32,216 nucleotides of DNA from the NCBI GenBank assembly GCA_936943315.1, contig CAKZJM010000322.1, forward strand, positions 1 through 32,216. Direction: 5' to 3'. The position numbers and the translations under genes are program-made. The notes beneath the pieces are model-generated. The model ran no database searches. It was not told where the DNA came from and worked only from the letters and a program-made list of their open reading frames with translations. The DNA comes from an uncultured Methylophilus sp. (GTDB taxonomy: Bacteria > Pseudomonadota > Gammaproteobacteria > Burkholderiales > Methylophilaceae). Below are positions 14,753 through 23,402 of this stretch, in pieces (positions within the stretch are counted from its first letter, which is position 1; each line of letters opens with the position of its first letter).

Positions 14753-17077
14753 ATGTCGCAACCAAAAGCTTCTATTAAGCCATACCATCACCCGGCCGCA
14801 GGTTGGGGTGCATTAAAACAAGTCGCGGCGCAACTCGCGTTGCAAAAAATACCCGTGAAAGGGGTGATGACCCTGCTGGCACAAAACCAGCCCGATGGCT
14901 TTGACTGCCCGGGCTGCGCCTGGCCGGATAAAGAGCACACCTCTACCTTTGAGTTTTGTGAAAACGGCGTCAAGGCGGTGGCGGCAGAAGCCACGGCCAA
15001 ACGCGTGCCGCCCGCCTTTTTTGCCAAGCACACCGTCACCGAGTTGATGAGCTGGGGTGACTTCGAGCTGGAAAATGAAGGCCGCCTGACACATCCGATG
15101 CGCTATAACGCCGCCACGGATAAATATGAAGAAGTTTCCTGGGAGGATGCGTTTGCCTTGATCGCCTCTCACCTGAATGCATTGGCTGACCCTAATGAAG
15201 CGGTTTTTTATACCTCAGGCCGGGCGGGTAACGAGGCGGCGTTCCTCTACCAATTGTTTGTGCGCGAGTTTGGTACCAACAACTTCCCCGATTGTTCCAA
15301 CCTGTGTCACGAATCGACCAGTATTGCCTTGCCTGCTACGGTGGGCATCGGTAAAGGCTCAGTCACACTGCACGATTTTGAGCATGCCGACACCATCCTG
15401 ATTTTTGGCCAGAACCCGGCCACCAACCACCCGCGCATGTTGGGTGAGTTGCGTGAAGCTGCCAAACGCGGTGCGCGTATTGTGGCGATTAACCCGTTAA
15501 AAGAGCGCGGCCTGGAGCGTTTTGCTGACCCGCAAAGCCCGTTTGATATGTTGTCGTTCAAGGGCAGCAAGATCAGTGACCTGTTTATCCAGCCAAAACT
15601 GGGTGGCGATTTGGCCCTGATCAAGGGCATGATCAAATTCGTGATCCAGTGGGATGACGAAGCAGTCAAGCATGGCACAGAGCGGGTGGTCGACCTCGAG
15701 TTTATCCAGCAACATACCCACAATTTTGAGGCGATTGCCGAAGATGCACGCCAGGAAAGCTGGGCGGTGATCGTGGAAGAGTCTGGCGTCCCCTTGGCGC
15801 AGATTGAAGAAATTGCCCGCATTTACGCCACGGGTGATCGCGTGATCTCGACCTGGGGCATGGGCATTACCCAGCACAAGCATGGTGTGGCCACGATCAA
15901 AACGTTAGTGAATTTAATGTTGTTACGCGGCAATATCGGCAAAGAAGGCGCTGGCCTGTGCCCGGTGCGCGGCCACAGCAACGTGCAGGGTAACCGCACG
16001 GTAGGCATTTACGAAAAAATGCCCACAGAATTCCTCGAAAGTCTGGAGCGCGTGTTTGATATCAAGGTACCCAGAACGCCAGGCTATGATGCGGTCGGCG
16101 CTATCCAGGCCATGATAGACGGCAAAGCGAAAGTGTTTTTTGGCCTGGGCGGTAACTTCTCGATTGCCACGCCAGACACTGACCGCACCTGGTCAGGCAT
16201 GCGCAACTGCGATTTGACTGCGCACGTCACCACCAAATTGAACCGTAGCCACCTCGTGCATGGTAAGGACGCACTGATTCTGCCTTGCCTGGGCCGAACT
16301 GAAATCGATACCCAAGAAAGCGGCCCGCAAGGGGTGACCGTGGAAGACTCCATGAGCATGGTGCATATCTCTTACGGCATGAACAAGCCCGCGTCGCCGC
16401 ATCTGCTCTCCGAGCCAGCGATTGTGGCGCGACTGGCCCATGCTACGCTCAAGCACAGCAAAACGCCGTGGCTGGAATTGATCAAGGATTACAGCAAGAT
16501 TCGTGATGCCATTGAGCAGACCATGCCGGTAGCGTTCAAAAACTACAACGAACGTATCAAGATTCCTGGCGGGTTCCGTATGCCGGTGCCTTCCAGCGAG
16601 CGTATCTGGAATACCCCGTCTGGCAAAGCCGAGTTTACTGTGCAGGCTATCCCGCAAAATTCCCCGATCCACCAGGCACGTGAGCAATATGGCGACCAGT
16701 TGTTTGTGCTCATGACCACGCGTTCGCATGACCAGTACAACACCACCATTTATGGCATGGATGACCGTTACCGTGGCGTATTCGGCCAGCGCCGTGTGGT
16801 GTTTATGAACCCAGCCGATATTGAGCGCATGGGTTTGCAGGCGGGCGATTGGGTTAACCTGGTGAGTGTCTGGCAAGATGGTATCACCCGCCGTGCGGAT
16901 CGCTTCCTGGTGGTGTCTTACGATATCCCGCAAGGTTGCCTGAGTGGCTATTACCCTGAAACCAATAATCTGGTGCCTTTAGAGAGCGTAGCGGACCAGT
17001 CTCGTACGCCTACGTCTAAATCCATCCCTGTGATTATCGAGAAAACGACACCAGCCGAGGCCGCCAATGCTGCGTGA
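14753..17077 (+). CDS. FdhF/YdeP-family molybdopterin oxidoreductase (formate dehydrogenase candidate)
   Basis: A 774-residue cytoplasmic molybdopterin enzyme with no Tat or Sec signal. Near the N-terminus is CPGCAWPD with Cys52 and Cys55, plus Cys69, a reduced version of the usual four-Cys iron-sulfur motif. The probable molybdenum ligand is Cys185 followed by His186 in DCSNLCHESTS, aligning with the selenocysteine-His pair of E. coli FdhF. The C-terminal part (about 640 onward) is the molybdopterin-dinucleotide binding domain. In methylotrophs enzymes of this family (Fdh4 type) oxidise formate to CO2 as the last step of C1 oxidation; that role is inferred. I chose the ATG at 14753, which follows AGGA closely, rather than an ATG at 14702 without a ribosome site. 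The end overlaps the next gene by 11 bp. Confidence 0.82.
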   Translation: MSQPKASIKPYHHPAAGWGALKQVAAQLALQKIPVKGVMTLLAQNQPDGFDCPGCAWPDKEHTSTFEFCENGVKAVAAEATAKRVPPAFFAKHTVTELMSWGDFELENEGRLTHPMRYNAATDKYEEVSWEDAFALIASHLNALADPNEAVFYTSGRAGNEAAFLYQLFVREFGTNNFPDCSNLCHESTSIALPATVGIGKGSVTLHDFEHADTILIFGQNPATNHPRMLGELREAAKRGARIVAINPLKERGLERFADPQSPFDMLSFKGSKISDLFIQPKLGGDLALIKGMIKFVIQWDDEAVKHGTERVVDLEFIQQHTHNFEAIAEDARQESWAVIVEESGVPLAQIEEIARIYATGDRVISTWGMGITQHKHGVATIKTLVNLMLLRGNIGKEGAGLCPVRGHSNVQGNRTVGIYEKMPTEFLESLERVFDIKVPRTPGYDAVGAIQAMIDGKAKVFFGLGGNFSIATPDTDRTWSGMRNCDLTAHVTTKLNRSHLVHGKDALILPCLGRTEIDTQESGPQGVTVEDSMSMVHISYGMNKPASPHLLSEPAIVARLAHATLKHSKTPWLELIKDYSKIRDAIEQTMPVAFKNYNERIKIPGGFRMPVPSSERIWNTPSGKAEFTVQAIPQNSPIHQAREQYGDQLFVLMTTRSHDQYNTTIYGMDDRYRGVFGQRRVVFMNPADIERMGLQAGDWVNLVSVWQDGITRRADRFLVVSYDIPQGCLSGYYPETNNLVPLESVADQSRTPTSKSIPVIIEKTTPAEAANAA

Positions 17078-17423
17078 GTTCGATGATGTCCCTGAGTACG
17101 TGGAAACCGCGCTAGATCAAGCCCCGCTAGATCAAGCCAGGGTAGAAGAAGGCTTTCTTTCTGACTATGTGCCGCTGGACCAGAGCACGGTGTTGATGCT
17201 GGGCATTCTGGAGTTATTGCATGCCGAACATGTGCAGGGCAGGGCTGTGGTCTCGCTCGCGGTGATCTGCAAACGGCTGGGCATACGCATGAGTACTTTG
17301 CAGCGCTTGATGACCGCCTTAAGTGAGCAGGCCTTGGTCGAAGTGGTCACGCAAAAAGACCGCCTGGTGGCCAGCCTGACCAAAAACGGTGAGGAAGTCT
17401 CACTGGCGCTACAGGCAGCTTAA
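17067..17423 (+). CDS. Small winged-helix protein coupled to the oxidoreductase
   Basis: A 118-residue protein whose ATG lies 11 bp inside the end of the oxidoreductase gene. The N-terminal ~45 residues are acidic and contain a short duplication, LDQAP and LDQAR. The rest looks like a MarR-type winged helix: a helix-turn-helix around 65-92 (VICKRLGIRMSTLQRLMTAL) and a wing around 95-107. I do not recognise the family. It occupies the place of Fdh4B in Methylobacterium-type fdh4 loci, but I cannot claim homology. It could be a dedicated maturation or partner protein, or a regulator that uses the fold to bind DNA or protein. Confidence 0.72.
   Translation: MLREFDDVPEYVETALDQAPLDQARVEEGFLSDYVPLDQSTVLMLGILELLHAEHVQGRAVVSLAVICKRLGIRMSTLQRLMTALSEQALVEVVTQKDRLVASLTKNGEEVSLALQAA
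17110..17139 (+). repeat. 15-bp tandem duplication within the small winged-helix gene
   Basis: CGCTAGATCAAGCCC (17110-17124) is followed directly by a copy with 14 of 15 matching bases (17125-17139). The duplication is in frame and adds five residues to the acidic N-terminal part. It looks recent because the copies are nearly identical at the DNA level. Confidence 0.8.
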
Positions 17424-17477
17424 CCTACCACAGGCCGTTTAATCCTGGCCTAGTGAACCCCCAGTATAGTGAAACGT

Positions 17478-17504
17478 CAGCCATGGCAATGGCTGGAGTA
17501 TAAT
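17478..17504 (+). promoter_or_regulatory. MocR-gene promoter with an inverted-repeat operator
   Basis: A perfect 7-bp inverted repeat, CAGCCAT (17478-17484) and ATGGCTG (17489-17495), with a 4-bp spacer lies directly before a consensus -10 box TATAAT (17499-17504). The -35 is poor. The repeat would fall between -35 and -10, a good position for a regulator, perhaps autoregulation by the MocR protein encoded 32 bp downstream. Confidence 0.5.
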
Positions 17505-17535
17505 CAGGCAATCCCATTCCCGCCTGTTCGCCTTC

Positions 17536-18990
17536 ATGAAGCTTTATGTCTCGTTCGCCGCTCGCATCCGCGCCATGATAGATGAAGGCGTGCTACGGCC
17601 AGGCGACAGGATATTCTCGGTGCGCCAGGCCAGCCAGAAATACGAGCTGAGTATCAGCACCGTCTTGCGTGCCTACCTGTTGCTTGAGCAGGAAGGTGTG
17701 ATCAGCAGCCATCCGCAATCCGGTTATTACGTCACGCCGCGCAAACGTTTGCAGCAACGGCAAACTTCGCCGCTGGCCAAGGATATTAATTTATCCGAGA
17801 TTGATGCCAGCAAACTGGTGCTGACCACGCTTAAATCTATCCGTGAATTTGGCACGGTGCCGCTGGGTTCGCCGTTTCCCGATCCGCAACTGTTTCCACT
17901 GAAACGCATTCACCAATACGAAAAAGCCCTCACCGATGACGAAGGCGAATGGGGGGTGCTCAGTGATTTGCCACCCGGCAACGAATTGCTGCGCCAGCAG
18001 ATTGCGCGCCGCTACCTGGCGAATGGCATGGATGTCTCGCCAGATGATATTGTCATTACGCATGGTGCGACCGAAGCGATCACGCTGTGCTTGCAAGCCG
18101 TGGCCAAGGCCGGGGATACCATTGCACTGGAATCACCTGGCTATTACGCGCTGGCGCACACCGTGGAACGCCTGGGCATGAAGGTGGCAGAAATCCGCAC
18201 TGACCCCGCCTCTGGCATAGATCTGGATGCGTTGCGTGCGGTCACCGACAATGTGCGGATTGCGGCCGTGATTCTCACCACCAACTTCCAGAATCCGCTG
18301 GGTTTTGTCATGCCTGCGGACAAGAAACAGGCGCTGGTGGCGTTTCTCTCCGAGCAGAATATCCCGCTGATTGAAGACGATGTGTATAGCGAACTGTATT
18401 TCAGTGAGGCGCCACCGTTACCGGCCAAGGCGTTTGACCACACTGGCATGGTGTTGCATTGCTCTTCGTTTTCAAAATCCTTGGCGCCGGGATACCGCGT
18501 GGGCTGGACCACGCCAGGCCGTTACCGCCAGGAGGTGGAGCGCTTGATGTTCCTCAATAGCTTGTCGCTCACGTCGGCGCCGCAGATTGCGATTGCCAAG
18601 TTTATGCAGCGCGATGGTTTTGAGCAGCACCTGAAACAGTTGCGGCATACGCTGCGCTCCAATTATGTGTTGATGCGCAATGTGATTGAGCAGGCTTTTC
18701 CGGCCGGGACACAGCTTTCGGTGCCCCAAGGCGGCTATGTGATCTGGGTCAAGCTACCCCCGGCGCTGGATGCGCTCGCACTTTACCGGGCCGCCATCGA
18801 CAATGGGATTACCGTTGCCCCCGGCACCATTTTCTCGCGCAAAAAAGAGTTGACCCATTATATCCGCCTGAACTTCAGCCACCTGTGGACGCTAGCCATT
18901 GAGCAGGCAGTCCGTGATGTGGGCGCACTGGCGTGCGACATGCTGGCAGCCGATAAAGTGGATAAGCCGGACCCGTTGAAGGGCACCTAA
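17536..18990 (+). CDS. MocR-type regulator (GntR winged helix fused to aminotransferase domain)
   Basis: A 484-residue protein. The N-terminal GntR winged helix (about 5-70, with GDRIFSVRQASQKYELSISTV) is followed by a fold-type I aminotransferase-like domain (about 110-460). The PLP-binding lysine is Lys314 in SSFSKSLAPGYRVGW, and other PLP-site motifs are present (TTNFQNPLG, EDDVYSELYF). MocR proteins act as PLP- or amino-acid-responsive transcription regulators. The target is not evident; the divergent or adjacent transporter that often accompanies them is absent. The start ATG at 17536 has no Shine-Dalgarno, but the protein begins directly at the first helix of the domain, so no upstream start is needed. 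It converges with the VOC gene. Confidence 0.88.
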   Translation: MKLYVSFAARIRAMIDEGVLRPGDRIFSVRQASQKYELSISTVLRAYLLLEQEGVISSHPQSGYYVTPRKRLQQRQTSPLAKDINLSEIDASKLVLTTLKSIREFGTVPLGSPFPDPQLFPLKRIHQYEKALTDDEGEWGVLSDLPPGNELLRQQIARRYLANGMDVSPDDIVITHGATEAITLCLQAVAKAGDTIALESPGYYALAHTVERLGMKVAEIRTDPASGIDLDALRAVTDNVRIAAVILTTNFQNPLGFVMPADKKQALVAFLSEQNIPLIEDDVYSELYFSEAPPLPAKAFDHTGMVLHCSSFSKSLAPGYRVGWTTPGRYRQEVERLMFLNSLSLTSAPQIAIAKFMQRDGFEQHLKQLRHTLRSNYVLMRNVIEQAFPAGTQLSVPQGGYVIWVKLPPALDALALYRAAIDNGITVAPGTIFSRKKELTHYIRLNFSHLWTLAIEQAVRDVGALACDMLAADKVDKPDPLKGT

Positions 18991-19006
18991 CTGGAGTGCG
19001 ATGAAA

Positions 19007-19025
19007 GCGGCTTTGGCTTAGCCGC
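19007..19025. terminator. Stem-loop between convergent genes
   Basis: GCGGCT (19007-19012) and AGCCGC (19020-19025) form a GC-rich 6-bp stem with a 7-nt loop in the 27-bp gap between the MocR gene and the VOC gene, overlapping the stop of the latter. There is no T-run, so it may only be a transcript-end hairpin serving both directions. Confidence 0.4.
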
Positions 19026-19503
19026 GACGGGCCGCTTCAATGGTCGCAATATCAATCTTTTTCATGGTCATCATGGCTTCAAAGGCCCGTCTGGCCGCGG
19101 CCGGGTCGCTGTCCGTGATGGCGTTCGTCAAGGCCACGGGGGTGATCTGCCAGAAAATACCCCATTTATCCCTGCACCAGCCGCACTCGCTTTCCTCGCC
19201 ACCGTTGCTGACAATCGCTTGCCAGTAGCGGTCGGTTTCGTCCTGATCTAAGGTCGCAACCTGAAACGAAAACGCCCAGTTGTGCTCGACGCCGGGGCCG
19301 CCGTTGAGCCCCAGGCAGGGAATGCCCATGACGGTGAACGCGACGGTTAACACATCGCCCGCTTTCCCGGCAGGGTAGTCTGCGGGCGCACGGTAGACAG
19401 CGTCCACCGAAGCGTTGGGAAAAGTCTCGGCATAAAATCGGGCGGCCTGTTCGGCGCAGCCATCGTACCAAAGACACACTGTATTTTTAGAACCTGTTGC
19501 CAT
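19018..19503 (-). CDS. PhnB-like VOC family protein
   Basis: A 161-residue protein of the glyoxalase/bleomycin-resistance (VOC) superfamily, PhnB/3-demethylubiquinone-9 methyltransferase-like branch. Characteristic segments are CLWYDGCAEQAARFYAETFP at the start, FTVMGIPCLGLNGGP in the middle and SECGWCRDKWGIFWQITP near the end. The family binds a metal in some members, and the substrate here is unknown. I chose the ATG at 19503, preceded by CGGAG, instead of an ATG at 19557 that would add 18 residues unlike the family. The chain ends with the AFEAMMTMKKIDIATIEAA helix common in this subgroup. It is transcribed toward the MocR gene. Confidence 0.85.
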   Translation of the reverse strand: MATGSKNTVCLWYDGCAEQAARFYAETFPNASVDAVYRAPADYPAGKAGDVLTVAFTVMGIPCLGLNGGPGVEHNWAFSFQVATLDQDETDRYWQAIVSNGGEESECGWCRDKWGIFWQITPVALTNAITDSDPAAARRAFEAMMTMKKIDIATIEAARRG

Positions 19504-19791
19504 ATCAATGCTCCGTTGGATTGCAAAAGAGAGACGTCTTGCCGCTGTGACAGACAAGCAGAATGTGCTCTAGCCCTGCGCCAGATAAGGGTGCCAGCGG
19601 GGTTGTTGATGTCTTATGCACAGGCAGGCTGACCGTGGCGCTTATCGTGTAAATTAATTACTATAAATACTCTTAGCGTCTTTGACAAAATTAGTATTTA
19701 ATAACCATTTCAAGGTGCACGCGGTAACTGATTGATCCTGGATGTTCAAACATAAAAGGGGCTGTCGTCATGCGAGTTGCAGGGGTTGGTT

Positions 19792-22700
19792 GTGAAGCCT
19801 AAAAACCAAGCGTTTTGGGCGCTGGAATCCGTGATCATTTATGGGTTCATCAGCTTTTTTGCGCTATTGGTGCTGCTGGGCATCACCAGCATGATTTATC
19901 TTGAGCGCTTTTCTGAAAATAGCCGCTGGGTCACCCATACCCATGCCGTGATTTCCACACTGGATCGCGGTTTGATCTTTTTTAACCAGCTGGAAGTTTC
20001 CCAGCGCGGTTTCCTGCTGACGAGCGATGATAGTTCGATCACCCGCCGCGATGCCGCCCTGGCCGACTTGCAAAAAGAGATTGCACAGCTGGCCGTGCTG
20101 ACCAAGGATAATAGTTTTCAGCAAAAGCAAGTCAACGAGCTCAGACGCCTTATCGACCGGCGGATTGTCTACTTCCATCAAATTAACGACATTGCGCGGA
20201 CAAGCTCTGTTGATCAATTGAAAGCGCTGCTGCGCAAAGACTTTATCCGCAGGGAAGATATGCTGGAAATTCGGGGCGTGTTCAATGCCATGTCGATGGA
20301 AGAACAGGGCTTGCTGAGCCAGCGTACCCAGTCAGAGCAGGAACATGCCAAAGACCTGCTGATCCTGTTTGCGGTGATGTCTATCGCCATCCTCATTTTC
20401 TTCCCATTGCTGATCTGGCGCATACAGCGCGATCTTAAAATCCGCAAACAAGCCCTGGTTGAACAAAAACGGCTGACAGATATTCTCGACACCTCCCCTG
20501 ATCTGATTGCCAATAAAACCCTGCAAGGCGAATATTTTTATCTGAATAGCGGGGGGCGCAAGCTGCTTGGCTTGGGCGAACATGAAGATATCACGTCCCA
20601 GCCGATTTCAAGAATGCGTCCCGCCTGGGCGAATGAGCTTATCCGTAATCAGGCCATCCCTACCGCACTGAGCGCGGGCGTCTGGCGGGGCGAGACGGCC
20701 TATATTACGCGGAGTGGCGTAGAAATCCCGGTGTCTCAAGTGGTGGTGGTACACCGCAATGCAGAGGGTGTACCTACCCATTTATCCACCGTGGCGCGCA
20801 ATGTGAGCGACTTCAAGCAGATTGAATATGACCTCACCAATGCGGCCGTTTACGATCAAACGCATAGCGAAGTGTTGCGTTTGTTTAATGCCAATTATGA
20901 CCGCGCCAATATCCTGGCCAACATGCTGGATATCTTGGCCAAAAACCATGCGTTCCCGGTCTCGGCCATTTATGGCTATGACGAATGGAGCGGGATTTAC
21001 CGTCTGGAAAGTGCACATGCTGCCCCGGTAGATATCCTCAATGAATTCAAGCTTGGCCATGGTGTGATTGGTGAGGCCATCCAGAACAACCAGACCTTGA
21101 TCCTCAGTGAGCTGGATGAATTACCTTCACTGACGATAGAAACCGGGCTGCACTCGTTTAAACCCAAAGACATCATTATTTGCCCGGTGAGTTACCAGGA
21201 GAAACGCCTGGCCGTATTGGTGCTGGCAGCCAGCAAGGCCATCACCGAGCGTGATCAAACTTTTATTGAACGCCTCTCGGCCCAGTTGGGGGTCGCTTTG
21301 CATAATATTCAGCAATACGGTGACCTGAAGCTGCTGGCCGAACAGCTGCGCCTGCGTAGCGAAGAAATCGGCTTGAAAAATGAGCAGTTACAGGAAGCAG
21401 ATCGCATGAAGTCTGAGTTTCTGGCCACCATGTCACACGAACTGCGCACGCCGCTCAATGCCATCATTGGCTTCTCCGAGATACTCAGGGATGGCATGGT
21501 TGGTGCGCTGGAGGATAAACAGAAAGGCTATGTCAGTGATATTTTTGAGAGCGGGCAACACCTGCTTTCACTGATTAACGATGTGCTGGATTTATCCAAG
21601 ATTGAAGCGGGCCGGATGGTGTTGGAGGTGGAGGCGGTCGAGGTGAAGGGCTTGCTGCAAAGCTGCCTTTCCATCATCAAGGAAAAAGCGGCAGCGCAAC
21701 GTGTGCAATTGCAGACTGAAGTCTCTGCAACGCTAGGCGCTGCCTGGCTGGATGCGCGCAAGGTGAAGCAGATCGTTTATAACCTGTTGTCGAATGCGGT
21801 TAAGTTCACGCCCGAAGGCGGGCAGATCACGTTGCAGGCGCAACTGGTAGAGCGCGACCAACTACTGGCCAATACCAGGAATATGGCGGGCAGCCATATC
21901 TCAGGTATAGGTAACGATGCGCAGTTTATTGAGATTGCCATCACGGATACCGGGATCGGTATTGATGCACAGGATATTCCGCGGTTGTTCCAGCCTTTTG
22001 TCCAGGTAGAAAGCACCTTGTCGCGCCGCTTTGAGGGCACGGGCCTGGGGTTGGCGCTGGTGCGCAAGCTGGCTGAAATGCACGGAGGCGCCGTGGCCGT
22101 GAGCAGCACGCCGGGCAAGGGCAGTACCTTTACTGTCTGGTTGCAATACAAGCCCAGCGTGCCCGAAACCGCGGCGAGCCCACTGGCAACGGCTGGCGGC
22201 ATGCGGCCACTGCAAACCAGCGAACCGCCGCATGTGCTGGTGCTGGAAGATGATGACCGCGCCGCCGACCTGATCAGGCTGCAGCTTGAGGCTGACCATT
22301 GCAAGGTGACGCGGGCCGCCACTGCCGAGATTGCCCTGGCGATTCTGGCCGATGGCCCCGCCCCAGATTTGATTACGCTGGATATTTTGCTGCCTGGCAT
22401 GGATGGCTGGGAGTTTTTGACCAAGCTCAAGGCAGACCGGCGGCTGGCACACGTGCCGGTGGTCATCCTGTCCATTGTGGCTGACAGCAACCGCGGCCTG
22501 TCGCTGGGCGCCGCACAAGTGTTGCAAAAACCAGTGTCGGCAGAAGATTTGCAAACGGCGCTGTGCAAGCTGGGCTTTGTGAAACCAGTCGATCAGCAGG
22601 CGGGATTGAACGTGCTGGTGGTGGACGATGACCCCAAGGCGGTTGAAATTATTTCCACTTATCTTGAGCATGCCAACCACACCGTGTTACGCGCTTATGG

Positions 22701-23031
22701 CGGCAGCGAAGCCATACACATTGCAAAATCACAAACGCCCGATCTGATTGTGCTGGATTTAATGATGCCTGAAATCAGCGGGTTTGAAGTGGTTGAAGAC
22801 TTGAAGCTGGATAAGCGCACGGCAAAAATACCCATCATCATCGTCACCTCCAAATTCCTCACGCCTGATGAACGCCATATGCTGAAAGGGCAGGTGCAGG
22901 CGGTGCTGGAAAAATCCGAATTCAATCATGGCAATTTCATCAGTGAAGTGCATCGTGCATTAGCGGGCAAGCGGGGCCGCCAGTTAGCACGCAAAAATAA
23001 AGGCAAGCATGGCAAGCATACTGATCATTGA
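19792..23031 (+). CDS. CHASE3-PAS-GAF hybrid histidine kinase with two receiver domains
   Basis: A 1079-residue membrane sensor kinase. In order it has TM1 (about 10-33), a periplasmic CHASE3 domain (about 38-180, with the typical EVSQRGFLLT run), TM2 (about 188-210), PAS (about 226-336), GAF (about 360-506) and a coiled segment. HisKA follows with phospho-His near 547 in SHELRTPLNAI. HATPase has the N-box NLLSNAVKFTP, DTGIGI and GTGLGLA. Two C-terminal receivers have acceptors near Asp864 (TLDILLPG) and Asp989 (VLDLMMPE). I chose the GTG at 19792 because AGGGG sits six bases upstream; a TTG at 19777 has no ribosome site. The gene overlaps the next receiver gene by 23 bp and heads a three-gene operon ending in an HD-GYP protein. 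The signal is unknown. Confidence 0.9.
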   Translation: MKPKNQAFWALESVIIYGFISFFALLVLLGITSMIYLERFSENSRWVTHTHAVISTLDRGLIFFNQLEVSQRGFLLTSDDSSITRRDAALADLQKEIAQLAVLTKDNSFQQKQVNELRRLIDRRIVYFHQINDIARTSSVDQLKALLRKDFIRREDMLEIRGVFNAMSMEEQGLLSQRTQSEQEHAKDLLILFAVMSIAILIFFPLLIWRIQRDLKIRKQALVEQKRLTDILDTSPDLIANKTLQGEYFYLNSGGRKLLGLGEHEDITSQPISRMRPAWANELIRNQAIPTALSAGVWRGETAYITRSGVEIPVSQVVVVHRNAEGVPTHLSTVARNVSDFKQIEYDLTNAAVYDQTHSEVLRLFNANYDRANILANMLDILAKNHAFPVSAIYGYDEWSGIYRLESAHAAPVDILNEFKLGHGVIGEAIQNNQTLILSELDELPSLTIETGLHSFKPKDIIICPVSYQEKRLAVLVLAASKAITERDQTFIERLSAQLGVALHNIQQYGDLKLLAEQLRLRSEEIGLKNEQLQEADRMKSEFLATMSHELRTPLNAIIGFSEILRDGMVGALEDKQKGYVSDIFESGQHLLSLINDVLDLSKIEAGRMVLEVEAVEVKGLLQSCLSIIKEKAAAQRVQLQTEVSATLGAAWLDARKVKQIVYNLLSNAVKFTPEGGQITLQAQLVERDQLLANTRNMAGSHISGIGNDAQFIEIAITDTGIGIDAQDIPRLFQPFVQVESTLSRRFEGTGLGLALVRKLAEMHGGAVAVSSTPGKGSTFTVWLQYKPSVPETAASPLATAGGMRPLQTSEPPHVLVLEDDDRAADLIRLQLEADHCKVTRAATAEIALAILADGPAPDLITLDILLPGMDGWEFLTKLKADRRLAHVPVVILSIVADSNRGLSLGAAQVLQKPVSAEDLQTALCKLGFVKPVDQQAGLNVLVVDDDPKAVEIISTYLEHANHTVLRAYGGSEAIHIAKSQTPDLIVLDLMMPEISGFEVVEDLKLDKRTAKIPIIIVTSKFLTPDERHMLKGQVQAVLEKSEFNHGNFISEVHRALAGKRGRQLARKNKGKHGKHTDH

Positions 23032-23368
23032 AGATAACCCCATGAATATGCGGCTGGCACAACTGATTCTCGAAACTGCGGGCCATGAAGTATTACAGGC
23101 GGTCAACGCGCAGGATGGATTGGAAATTGCCCGCAGCCAGTCTCCGGCGATGATACTCATGGACATCCAGCTGCCCGGCATGGATGGCCTGACTGCGACA
23201 CGGTTGCTCAAGCAAGACGTACAGACCCGGCATATCAAGATCATTGCGTTGACGGCTTTTGCCATGAAAGGGGATGAAGAAAAAATGCGTGCGGCGGGGT
23301 GTGATGACTACATCGCCAAACCGATTAGGTATAAAGAGTTTCTGGAAACCATAGGCGCCTTACTTTAA
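23009..23368 (+). CDS. Single-domain response regulator, DivK-like
   Basis: A 119-residue receiver with no output domain. Acidic residues Glu9-Asp10, acceptor Asp52 in ILMDIQLPGMDG, Thr82 in ALTAFAMKGDE and Lys104 in YIAKPI are all present. The C-terminal half closely follows the DivK pattern (AFAMKGDEEKMRAAGCDDYIAKP). It probably accepts phosphate from the hybrid kinase, whose gene end it overlaps by 23 bp, and passes the signal by protein contact. An orphan CheY role is less likely because there are no chemotaxis genes. The next gene begins 34 bp downstream. Confidence 0.9.
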   Translation: MASILIIEDNPMNMRLAQLILETAGHEVLQAVNAQDGLEIARSQSPAMILMDIQLPGMDGLTATRLLKQDVQTRHIKIIALTAFAMKGDEEKMRAAGCDDYIAKPIRYKEFLETIGALL

Positions 23369-23402
23369 TCGAAACACATACGCTGGAAAGGGGGCACATA
23401 AA

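Noticed and set aside
16193..16933. 246-codon minus-strand frame within the oxidoreductase gene
   Set aside because: Lies antisense to a well-supported conserved enzyme; His- and Arg-rich composition is typical of a shadow frame in GC-rich DNA.
21777..22568. 263-codon minus-strand frame within the hybrid kinase
   Set aside because: Antisense shadow of the HATPase and receiver domains, Ser-rich with no recognisable domain.
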